Assembly: GCF_014656055.1 (NCBI RefSeq)
Contig: NZ_BNBR01000009.1
Coordinates: forward strand, 229,481-293,480
Length of the DNA: 64,000 nucleotides
Source: Streptomyces griseosporeus
Lineage (GTDB): Bacteria > Actinomycetota > Actinomycetes > Streptomycetales > Streptomycetaceae
Direction: 5' to 3'
Made by a program: the position numbers and the translations under genes
Shown here: positions 51,368 through 58,987 of the stretch, piece after piece
Numbering within the stretch: position 1 is the first letter of the stretch
How the letters are laid out: every line of letters begins with the position of its first letter
Notes under the pieces: model-generated
The model's database searches: none
Told to the model about the DNA's origin: nothing
Seen by the model: the letters and a program-made list of their open reading frames with translations, nothing else

Positions 51368-54300
51368 TCAGTTGAGCCAGTAGGTGGAGAGCTGATAGGC
51401 CCCGTCGGGCCGTTTGATGACGCGGTACCCCACATCGTGCCCGTCGATATGCACCGACCGCTCCAACGGCCCCGAGAACCCCGGCCCCGGCGTCGGCACG
51501 GTCCCGCCGTTGTCCATGTACCGGTACACGTCCGAGACGATCTCCTGCTCGATCTGATCCGGGTTGAGGTTGGTCGTCCGCAGGTCGTTCTGCACCCCGC
51601 CCGGCCCCGTGTGCGCGCGGTCGTAGCCGTGACCGGTGTTGAAGTGCCACTGGTCGTCGCCGACCATGGCCGACCGCTTGAGGTCCTGGCCCTCGCCCTT
51701 GGACGTGTACTCGCCGATCTTGGGCCCGTCCCCGCCCTGCGGGTACGGCGACAGGCCCAGCGGGTCGCTCATGGTGTGCGGGTTGTGCACGTACCCCACC
51801 GGGTTCGGCGCCGGCGCCAGCCCCAGCGGGTCGGGCGAGGTGTAGCGGCCGGTCTCCGGGTCGTAGTGCCGGTGCAGGTTGTAGTGCAGCCCGCTCTCGG
51901 CGTCGTAGTACTGACCCGGGAAACGCAGCGGGGTGTACGCCGTGCTCGACCGGGCCCACGCCGTGGTCCCCCACAGCGTCGACCGCGACCGCCAGGCGAT
52001 GTCACCTGCCTCGTCCACCAGCTCCGTCGGCGCGCCCACCAGGTCCGTCGCGATGGCGAAGAACCGCCGGTCGACCTCCTCCTGCGTCAGGTCCGACGCC
52101 AGGATCCGCTCCGTCTGCGCCAGCGGCACCAGCCCGCGGTGGTCCCACGTCAGCACCACCGGGTTCGGCAGCTCCGCGGACACCGTGGTCTGCTCGCACA
52201 GCGTCGTACCGTCCCAGGAGAAGCGGACCTCCTCCACGACGCTCTCGCCGTCACCGCCGAGGCGCTGCTTCGCCGTACGGCGGCCCAGCGGATCGTAGGC
52301 ATAACGCCACCGCGTGCCGTCCGGCGTCGTCACCCCCGTCAGCCGGTCCTCGGCGTCCCACTCGTACCGCCACGTGTCGGGCTTGCGGGACAGCCGCGTC
52401 CGCTGCCGCAGCACCACCCGCCCCACCGCGTCGTACTCTAACCGCACACCCCCGGCCCGCGTCAGCACGGTGCCCTCGTACGCGCGCGCACCGGCCGCCT
52501 CGTGCCCGGGATGCGCCGCCGGCCACGACGCCCGCGTCTGGTTCCCCGACCCGTCGTACGCGTACCGCTCGCTCCAGCCCCGGCCGTGCACCGCGGTGAC
52601 CCGGCCCACCGGGTCCAGATCGAACGTCCGCGCCCCGGACAGCCCGTCCAGCACCTCCGTCAGATGACCGTCCGCACGGTACCCGTAGGACCGGCTGTTC
52701 ACCTCACGCTCGCCCGCCACCAGCCGCTGCTCCGCCAGCCGACCCGCCTCGTCCCACGCGGACGTCAGCCGCAGCCCCGCACCGAAGACCCGCTCCAGCT
52801 CCCGGCCCGCCGCGTCATGGGCGAACGCGACCTCACGACCACCCGTGACCATCCGCACCGGCCGGCCCACCGCGTCATAGGCGTACGTGGTGACCAGCCC
52901 GGACGGCGTCGTACGCCGCACCCGCCGGCCGGCCGCGTCGTACGCGAAGTCCATCGCCCGCCCGTCGACCAGCTCCGTCTTCAGCCGGCCCGCCCGGTCG
53001 TACCGGCGCACCAGCTCACCGTCCGGACCCGACGCCTGCAGCAGCCGCCCCGCCCGGTCGTACACATACGTGGTGACCCGCCCGCCGGCCTCCTTGCGGA
53101 CCACCCGGCCCCGCTCGTCGTGCGCGTACGACACCGTGCCGCCACCGGCGTCGACCCGCTCCACCAGCTGTCCCGCCGCGTCGAAACGGCACCGCACGGT
53201 ACGGCCGTCGAAGTCCGTCTCCGCCACCGGCCGGCCCGCCGCGTCGTACGCGTACGACCACGTCAGACCCCGCGGATCGGTGACCCGCGTGAGCCGCAGA
53301 CCGGCGTCGTACGCGAACTCGAACCGCGCCCCGTCCGGCCGGATCCGCGCGCTGACCAGGTCGAAGTGCGTGTACTCGTACCGCGAGACCCCGCCGGCCG
53401 GATCGGTGTGGCTGAGACAGTTGCCCTCACCGTCGTACGTCCACGACTCCGTGACCCCGCCCGGCGCCTCCCGCCGCGCCAGCCGCCCGTCCGCCGTCCA
53501 CGCCAGCCGCGTCACCCCGCCCACCGGATCGGTGACCGCCACCAGCCGGCCCAGCCCGTCCCGCACCAGCCGCGTCACACCCCCGGCCGGATCCGTGACC
53601 TCCACCGGCAGCCCCGCCGCGTCGCACCGCACCCGCGTCACCGCGCCCAGCGCGTCGGTCACCGACGTCACCCGCCCGGCCCCGTCGTACGACCAGCGCA
53701 CCGTCTGCCCCGCCGGGTCGGTCAACGCGACCCGGTTGCCGCGCTCGTCGAACTCCTGCAGCCACCGCGCCCCGTCCGGCCCGTACAGCTCCACCGGCCG
53801 GCCCGCCGCGTCCCGCACGGCCCGCACCTCCGCGCCGTCCGGATACCGCACCAGGACCAGCCGGCCCTCCCCGTCGTACCCGAACGACGTGGTACGGCCC
53901 AGCGGATCCGTCCGCGTCAGCGGATTGCCCCGCGCGTCGTGCGAGAACCGCGTCGTGTTCCCCAGCGGATCCGTCGTCGCCACCACCCGGCAGCCACGCC
54001 CGATCACATGCCGCGTCACCGCGCCCTCGGCCGTCGTCAGCGTCGTCGTGCGCAGCCCCGTCACCGCGTCCGGCTCGGTGTACGCCAGCGTGATCTGCAC
54101 ATGCCCGGCCTCACCGCCCTCGGCGACGACCCGGTCCCGCTCGTCGTACACGTAGTCGTACCGGCTCCCGTTGGAGTCGACCCACGCCACGACCCGCCGC
54201 CGCTCGTCGTACACGAACGCCGTCGTCGCCCCCGACGGCTTCACCACGGCCGTCAGATCGCCGCCCTCGTAGCCGTACGCCATCAACGGCACATCCGCAC

Positions 54301-56086
54301 CGCCCGCACCGGCCCCCGCCAGCGACAACGCCGTGATACGACCGCCGGCCGTCGTCACCGCCACCCGGCGCCCCGACGAATGGACCAGCGCCAGCGGCAG
54401 ACCCGCCTCCGCACGGTCCACCGACACACTGTGGCCGTTGCGGTCGGCCACCTCCACCAGCCAGGCCGTACCGTCCCCACCCGGCTCCGCACCCGCCGGC
54501 GCCGCGAAACGACGCACCACACCCGAGTCCGGGTCCGTCAGCGTGTAGTCACCCTCCACGTCCCGGGCCAGCACCGCACGCGCCGTCCCCGACCCCGGAC
54601 CCGTCGCCACCCCCGGCACCGGATGCGGATACGGCACCAGCAGACCGTCCGCGGTCACATGCACGACCCCGCACGCGTCCACCTCCAGCCGCTCGTCCAC
54701 CGTGGACACCCACGACGGCCCGAGGAAACGGCCCACCGCGCACCCCGACTCCGTACGCCGCGTGAACAGCAGCGGCAGGATGCCCGGCAGCTCCACATCC
54801 GTCTGCGCCAGGAACATCCGCCCCGACGCCAGGTCGACCGGGTCCGTCCCCTTCGTCGTCCGCTCGAAGTCCGGACGGCCGTGCGTCCCCTCCGGAACGT
54901 CGTCGAGCAACCGCCGCACCCGCGCCGCGTCCGCCGCCTCCTCGGCGACCCGCACCCCCTTCACCGCGGCACCCCCGCCGGCCGTCGCCGCGGTCAGCGC
55001 CAGATCCGGCAGCAGCCGGCCGAACCCCTCCGCCGGGTCCTTCATGAAGTCACTGACCATCTGACGGCCCGTGCCCAGCGGGTCGTTCGCCGCCACCACC
55101 AGCCCGGCCGCCAGACTGTTCAGCGACATGGCGTACTCCGCCGGGTGCGTGATGTTGTACGGGTCCAGCGGATTGACACTCCGCACGAAGTTCACCAGGC
55201 CGGCCGTGCCCTTGATCAGACCACCGCCGACATGGTCACCCATGATCTGCAGCTCCTGGAAACCGTCCCCCACCTGATCGGCGTACGACGGCTTCTCCGG
55301 CGCCCGGTCCCGCGCCGCGCGCACCTTCCCCCGCGCGGCCTCAGCCGCCGCGTTGCGCTGCTTGCGCGCCTGCGCCAGCAGCTCCTGCGCCTCCTCCATC
55401 AGCGCCTTGCCGGGATCGTCGAACGTCGACGCCGGACGCGGCGGCAACGACGACGGATCACGCTGGTCCGCCGGCTGCGCGTTGTACCGGTCGACGGCCT
55501 TGTTGTAGTCGTCGACCTTCCTGCGGTGCGCGTCCGCCGCCTCCTCGGACGCCTTGACGCCCTTCTTCCACAGGTCGATCGCCGCCTGCGCCTGCCCCTG
55601 CGCCCACTCCACCGTGCCCGCGAACGCCTCCAGCGCGGCGGCCGCCTCCTCACAGGCGTCGGCGCCGTTGAACCACTTGCGCGGCTGGTCCCCCACCACC
55701 GTCCGCAGCGTCTCCGCCGCCACGCCCTTCAGCCGCGAGGAGTCCAGACCCTTCAGACCGTCACCGACGCTGTCGAACGCCCCCTGGAAACCCCGCAGTC
55801 GCTCCGCCGTCTCCCGCAGCTTCGACGCACTGCCGTAGACGAGCTTCGTCTTGTCCTCGGTCTGCCCCAGATCCAGCTCGTCGACCTCGGCGCCCATCCG
55901 GTTCGCGACCGAACGGGACTGCTCCCGCACCCAGTCGGCCCCCGACTCCCACCCGACGTCGTCCAGCCGGTCCGCGGTCCAGTTCCCCGCGTCCTCGATC
56001 CGGTTGCCCGCCCACTCGACGCCCTTCTCGACGGCGTCCTCCACCGAGTCGGGCGTGATGTCGCTGAGGAAATCCCCGATACCCAC
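51368..56086 (-). CDS. Rhs/YD-repeat polymorphic toxin
   Basis: A 1572-aa protein. Residues 1-~380 are helical and WXG-effector-like (MGIGDFLSDITPDSVEDAVEKGVEWAGNRI; coiled region near 160-250). At ~415 is a DUF6531-type segment (TDPVDLASGRMFLAQTDVELPGILPL). Then come about 900 residues of YD repeats of the form (Y)DxxGRvvxxtdpxG. The core ends at GLHYNLHRHYDPETGRYTSPDPLGL, and a second DPLGLSP (51745) precedes a variable C-terminal domain of about 125 residues with GHGYDRAH and DVGYRVIKRPDGAYQLSTYW. No signal peptide is seen. GTG 56086 lies 2 bp after the upstream gene. Confidence 0.92.
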   Translation of the reverse strand: MGIGDFLSDITPDSVEDAVEKGVEWAGNRIEDAGNWTADRLDDVGWESGADWVREQSRSVANRMGAEVDELDLGQTEDKTKLVYGSASKLRETAERLRGFQGAFDSVGDGLKGLDSSRLKGVAAETLRTVVGDQPRKWFNGADACEEAAAALEAFAGTVEWAQGQAQAAIDLWKKGVKASEEAADAHRRKVDDYNKAVDRYNAQPADQRDPSSLPPRPASTFDDPGKALMEEAQELLAQARKQRNAAAEAARGKVRAARDRAPEKPSYADQVGDGFQELQIMGDHVGGGLIKGTAGLVNFVRSVNPLDPYNITHPAEYAMSLNSLAAGLVVAANDPLGTGRQMVSDFMKDPAEGFGRLLPDLALTAATAGGGAAVKGVRVAEEAADAARVRRLLDDVPEGTHGRPDFERTTKGTDPVDLASGRMFLAQTDVELPGILPLLFTRRTESGCAVGRFLGPSWVSTVDERLEVDACGVVHVTADGLLVPYPHPVPGVATGPGSGTARAVLARDVEGDYTLTDPDSGVVRRFAAPAGAEPGGDGTAWLVEVADRNGHSVSVDRAEAGLPLALVHSSGRRVAVTTAGGRITALSLAGAGAGGADVPLMAYGYEGGDLTAVVKPSGATTAFVYDERRRVVAWVDSNGSRYDYVYDERDRVVAEGGEAGHVQITLAYTEPDAVTGLRTTTLTTAEGAVTRHVIGRGCRVVATTDPLGNTTRFSHDARGNPLTRTDPLGRTTSFGYDGEGRLVLVRYPDGAEVRAVRDAAGRPVELYGPDGARWLQEFDERGNRVALTDPAGQTVRWSYDGAGRVTSVTDALGAVTRVRCDAAGLPVEVTDPAGGVTRLVRDGLGRLVAVTDPVGGVTRLAWTADGRLARREAPGGVTESWTYDGEGNCLSHTDPAGGVSRYEYTHFDLVSARIRPDGARFEFAYDAGLRLTRVTDPRGLTWSYAYDAAGRPVAETDFDGRTVRCRFDAAGQLVERVDAGGGTVSYAHDERGRVVRKEAGGRVTTYVYDRAGRLLQASGPDGELVRRYDRAGRLKTELVDGRAMDFAYDAAGRRVRRTTPSGLVTTYAYDAVGRPVRMVTGGREVAFAHDAAGRELERVFGAGLRLTSAWDEAGRLAEQRLVAGEREVNSRSYGYRADGHLTEVLDGLSGARTFDLDPVGRVTAVHGRGWSERYAYDGSGNQTRASWPAAHPGHEAAGARAYEGTVLTRAGGVRLEYDAVGRVVLRQRTRLSRKPDTWRYEWDAEDRLTGVTTPDGTRWRYAYDPLGRRTAKQRLGGDGESVVEEVRFSWDGTTLCEQTTVSAELPNPVVLTWDHRGLVPLAQTERILASDLTQEEVDRRFFAIATDLVGAPTELVDEAGDIAWRSRSTLWGTTAWARSSTAYTPLRFPGQYYDAESGLHYNLHRHYDPETGRYTSPDPLGLAPAPNPVGYVHNPHTMSDPLGLSPYPQGGDGPKIGEYTSKGEGQDLKRSAMVGDDQWHFNTGHGYDRAHTGPGGVQNDLRTTNLNPDQIEQEIVSDVYRYMDNGGTVPTPGPGFSGPLERSVHIDGHDVGYRVIKRPDGAYQLSTYWLN

Positions 56087-56088
56087 GC

Positions 56089-56742
56089 TCAGTTACCCCC
56101 GGCCCCGCCCTGCCGCTCCTGCCGCGCCCGCTCCTCGGGCGACGGACCGAACGTGTCGTCCAGTGCCTGGTTCCACTCCCCGTCGGAGATCCCGAGCGCG
56201 TCCCGCACCACCTGCGACCGCAGGCCGCCCTCCCCTTCGGTGAGGACCGTCCGGCCCGTGTCCTTCCACGTCTGCGCCATCTCGTCACCGGCTCGCTCGA
56301 ACGACTCCGCGCTCCAGTCCGGATTCAGCGCGTCCGGCGTGAACACCTCGCCCCAGCCCTGCCGGGCGATCTCCTCCTCCGACGCGTGCGGGTTGCCGCC
56401 CATCACGGAGTTCACGCCCACCTTCAACGCGCCCTCGACGTACTGGTCGTGCTCCCACTGCGTCCCCGCCGCGAGCCCCAGCCGGTTCGCGATCTCACTC
56501 GCGTCGTGGACCAGGGCACGCACCCCCCACTCCCAGCGCTCGCAGAAGTCCTCGAAATCCGTCGACAGCCCGTGATGCCCGGCCTCCATACCGGTCATCG
56601 CCAGCTCCGAGAACCCCTTGCCCATGATGGAGCCCGTACTGTCACCGACCTCGCCCAACTGGTCGATGGTGCTGCCCAGGCCCTTCGTGAACTGCGCGAC
56701 GGCATCCTTGCCGAACTGCAGCTCCGGTCCGCCCCCCGTCAC
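56089..56742 (-). CDS. WXG-like protein upstream of the Rhs toxin
   Basis: A 217-aa helical protein. A WxxG-like turn is present in DFCERWEWGVRALVHDASEIANRLG, and the N-terminus is Gly/Phe-rich (MTGGGPELQFGKDAVAQFTKGLGSTI). It resembles WXG100-type partners that help export toxins by type VII secretion, although it is longer. GTG 56742 overlaps the SseB-like stop (GTGA), and its own stop is 2 bp from the Rhs start, so all three are co-translated. The secretion role is inferred. Confidence 0.6.
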   Translation of the reverse strand: MTGGGPELQFGKDAVAQFTKGLGSTIDQLGEVGDSTGSIMGKGFSELAMTGMEAGHHGLSTDFEDFCERWEWGVRALVHDASEIANRLGLAAGTQWEHDQYVEGALKVGVNSVMGGNPHASEEEIARQGWGEVFTPDALNPDWSAESFERAGDEMAQTWKDTGRTVLTEGEGGLRSQVVRDALGISDGEWNQALDDTFGPSPEERARQERQGGAGGN

Positions 56743-57155
56743 GCACGTCCCCCTTCCGCACCGCGACCCGCACCGACGGCCACGGCATCCGGCACGATCC
56801 CGGACACCGGCGGAAAGAACATCGCACCGCCCTCGGTCGCGATGTCCACCGCCACACCCGCCGGCTCACCCAGCGACGGCACGATCTCGTCGACCAGACG
56901 GGCACCCAGCAGCGCCGCGTACTCCACGGGCCCGCCGCCCGGCGCACGGCTCTCGGCGAACCGGGCCAGCGCCGCCTCGTCGGTGAACGCGCAGATCCAG
57001 CGCACGCCGCCCGAATGCGCCGTCCATAGGCCCCCGCCGGCCAACGGCACCAGCAGGACCGTCCTGCGCATCTCCCCCACCAACGCGCGAGCGTCCCCCA
57101 CTCCCGCCCGCCGCCGCGCGATCTGCTCGGCAAGCGCCGTCCCCGACTGCCCCAC
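56739..57155 (-). CDS. SseB-like protein
   Basis: A 138-aa protein resembling the SseB N-terminal domain: TVLLVPLAGGGLWTAHSGGVRWICAFTDEAALARFAESRAPGG and AALLGARLVDEIVPSLGEPAGVAVDIATEGGAMFFPPV in outline. SseB-type proteins often sit in type VII or Rhs toxin loci of actinobacteria. GTG 57155 is the start, and it overlaps the next gene. Function is unknown. Confidence 0.7.
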   Translation of the reverse strand: MGQSGTALAEQIARRRAGVGDARALVGEMRRTVLLVPLAGGGLWTAHSGGVRWICAFTDEAALARFAESRAPGGGPVEYAALLGARLVDEIVPSLGEPAGVAVDIATEGGAMFFPPVSGIVPDAVAVGAGRGAEGGRA

Positions 57156-57269
57156 GGTCCCTCCCCGTCCGTCCGGTAACAGGTCAAACCGTAGGACAGG
57201 ACGTACGGAAGGCGGCAGTCGGTTCTGGTGCGGAAACTGTGAGGGACGCCGGGGCGCGCGAGCCAGGGG

Positions 57270-57926
57270 TCAGCCCTTGGCGGCCTTCTTCTCCTCCGCG
57301 TCCTGGATGACCGCCTCCGCGACCTGCTGCATCGACATACGGCGGTCCATCGACGTCTTCTGGATCCACCGGAACGCGGCCGGCTCCGTCAGCCCGTACT
57401 CCGTCTGCAGGATCGACTTCGCCCGGTCGACGAGCTTGCGGGTCTCCAGGCGCTGGCTGAGGTCGGCGACCTCCTTCTCCAGCTCCTTCAGCTCCGTGAA
57501 CCGCGACACGGCCATCTCGATCGCCGGTACGACGTCACTCTTGCTGAACGGCTTCACGAGGTACGCCATCGCGCCCGCGTCCCTCGCCCGCTCCACCAGG
57601 TCGCGCTGCGAGAAGGCGGTCAGCATCAGCACCGGGGCGATACGCTCCTCGGCGATCTTCTCCGCCGCGGAGATGCCGTCGAGCTTGGGCATCTTCACGT
57701 CGAGGATCACGAGGTCCGGCTTGTGCTCCCGGGCCAGCTCCACGGCCTGCTCGCCGTCCCCGGCCTCACCGACGACGGAGTAGCCCTCCTCCTCCAGCAT
57801 CTCTTTGAGATCGAGCCGGATCAGGGCCTCGTCCTCGGCGATGACGACACGGGTCGTCAGCGGGGGAACGTGCGACTTGTCGTCGTCGGTCACGTCTGCG
57901 GGCTGGGGCGACTCGGGGGCGGTCAC
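57270..57926 (-). CDS. ANTAR-domain response regulator
   Basis: A 218-aa two-domain regulator. The receiver has the acidic pair in VVIAEDEALIRLDLKEML, phosphoacceptor Asp in LVILDVKMPKLDG, and the Lys in YLVKPFSKSD. A coiled linker (ELKELEKEVADLSQRLETRK) leads to the ANTAR RNA-binding domain, DRAKSILQTEYGLTEPAAFRWIQKTSMDRRMSMQQVAEAVI. It should act as an antiterminator when phosphorylated; no kinase is adjacent. GTG 57926 has AAGGAG. It is divergent from the tRNA gene. Confidence 0.93.
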   Translation of the reverse strand: MTAPESPQPADVTDDDKSHVPPLTTRVVIAEDEALIRLDLKEMLEEEGYSVVGEAGDGEQAVELAREHKPDLVILDVKMPKLDGISAAEKIAEERIAPVLMLTAFSQRDLVERARDAGAMAYLVKPFSKSDVVPAIEMAVSRFTELKELEKEVADLSQRLETRKLVDRAKSILQTEYGLTEPAAFRWIQKTSMDRRMSMQQVAEAVIQDAEEKKAAKG

Positions 57927-57955
57927 TGAGGCTCCTTGTTCGGGGCAGGGTGCTG

Positions 57956-57986
57956 CTGACAAGAGCCTACCTAGCTGCGGTAAGGT
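57956..57986 (+). promoter_or_regulatory. Possible promoter for the tRNA gene
   Basis: CTGACA (57956-57961) and TAAGGT (57981-57986) are 19 bp apart, a loose match to a housekeeping promoter. Initiation would be about 35 bp before the mature tRNA. Confidence 0.35.
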
Positions 57987-58026
57987 AGTGACACGGCGGG
58001 TGACCGCTGACCTTCATTTCGAAGGG

Positions 58027-58099
58027 GCCCCGGTAGCCCAGCGGTAGAGGCCATGGATTCAAAACCCATTCAGCGTCGGTTCGAATCCGACCCGGGGCA
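58027..58099 (+). tRNA. Atypical class I tRNA with anticodon CAA (Leu codon UUG)
   Basis: A 73-nt cloverleaf: acceptor stem GCCCCGG/CCGGGGC (58027-58033 with 58092-58098), D arm containing AGCGGTAGA, anticodon stem 58053-58057/58065-58069 with loop TTCAAAA (anticodon CAA at 58060-58062), a 5-nt variable loop, and a perfect T arm GTCGG-TTCGAAT-CCGAC. The discriminator is A; CCA is not encoded. The A58057-C58065 pair is mismatched. Bacterial tRNA-Leu normally has a long variable arm, which is absent, so charging with leucine is uncertain. Confidence 0.8.
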
Positions 58100-58132
58100 C
58101 TTTTCCTTGGATTCCAAGGTCAGTATGTGAAA

Positions 58133-58160
58133 CGGAGGATCACGTTCGCGTGATCTTCCG
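58133..58160 (+). terminator. UUCG-loop terminator after the tRNA
   Basis: A 12-bp stem (one G-U pair) CGGAGGATCACG / CGTGATCTTCCG with a TTCG tetraloop is followed by CTTTTC. It lies 33 bp after the tRNA and 45 bp before the LAGLIDADG gene. A smaller palindrome CCTTGGATTCCAAGG sits at 58105-58119. Confidence 0.85.
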
Positions 58161-58204
58161 CTTTTCTCTGCGCAAAGGGAAGAGCAGTAACGCACGGTGT
58201 TGCC

Positions 58205-58984
58205 ATGGAGCAGCACAGCCCCTCAATTCGTGCCCATGCCATCGCATTGCTACGCCAAGGTGTCCCCAATCGCTTGGTCGCCGAGCAACTGAACGTGCCG
58301 CGTGGAACCGTCGGATGGTGGCGCAGCGAGGACCGCAGAGCGCGTGGCGAGACATATACCCAGCCCACGGACTGCCCCAGGTGCACCGGGCGTGTCTTCG
58401 ACAGCCCTGCATACGCCTACCTGCTCGGCTCCTACCTCGGTGATGGCCACATCATCTCGAAGCGCAAACAGCACCACCTCTCCATCTTCTGCAACGCCGC
58501 CCAGACCGGGCTCATCGCCACTGCCGAGGACGCTATGCGGAAGGTGATGCCGCTGCCCAGACTGTCGCAGCGCCGGAAACAAGGCTGCGTCGAGGTGAAG
58601 TCGTACACCATGCACTGGACGTGCATGTTCCCCCAGCACGGCCCCGGCAAGAAGCATGAGCGCCCCATCGTCCTCGAACCCTGGCAGCAGGACATCGTCG
58701 ACGCCCATCCCTGGGAGTTCGTCCGTGGGCTGATCCACTCCGACGGGTGCCGGGTGACCAACTGGACGACCCGGCTCGTCGGGGGTGAGCGGAAGCGGTA
58801 CGAGTATCCGCGGTACCTCTTCACCAACAAGTCGGCCGACATCCGGGGTCTCTACACCAGCACGCTCGACAAGCTGGGCGTCGAGTGGACGTACTGCGCG
58901 CGCAACGGGACGCCGTGGAATGTGTCCGTCGCCCGTAAGGCCTCCGTCGCGCTCATGGACGCCCACGTCGGGCCGAAGTACTGA
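58205..58984 (+). CDS. LAGLIDADG-type endonuclease-like protein with N-terminal HTH
   Basis: A 259-aa protein. Residues ~8-40 form a helix-turn-helix of the resolvase/homeodomain type (HAIALLRQGVPNRLVAEQLNVPRGTVGWWR). Two LAGLIDADG-like motifs follow: AYLLGSYLGDG (71-81, Asp80) and FVRGLIHSDG (172-181, Asp180), each keeping the acidic residue at the end of the helix. Basic DNA-contact stretches lie between. This is the layout of a single-chain homing endonuclease or a WhiA-like relative. It starts 105 bp after the atypical tRNA, beyond a terminator. The codon use is less G+C-biased than neighbours, consistent with transfer. Confidence 0.75.
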   Translation: MEQHSPSIRAHAIALLRQGVPNRLVAEQLNVPRGTVGWWRSEDRRARGETYTQPTDCPRCTGRVFDSPAYAYLLGSYLGDGHIISKRKQHHLSIFCNAAQTGLIATAEDAMRKVMPLPRLSQRRKQGCVEVKSYTMHWTCMFPQHGPGKKHERPIVLEPWQQDIVDAHPWEFVRGLIHSDGCRVTNWTTRLVGGERKRYEYPRYLFTNKSADIRGLYTSTLDKLGVEWTYCARNGTPWNVSVARKASVALMDAHVGPKY

Positions 58985-58987
58985 CCG

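Noticed and set aside
52502..56575. 1357-aa open frame antisense to the Rhs gene
   Set aside because: It is an Arg/Pro-rich shadow of YD repeats in very high G+C DNA. Codon third positions favour the minus strand, and the Rhs frame has clear homology and overlaps its neighbours properly.
58027..58099. Ordinary tRNA-Leu(CAA)
   Set aside because: The variable region is only 5 nt. The anticodon reads Leu, but the class II arm required for standard bacterial LeuRS recognition is missing, so I list it as atypical.
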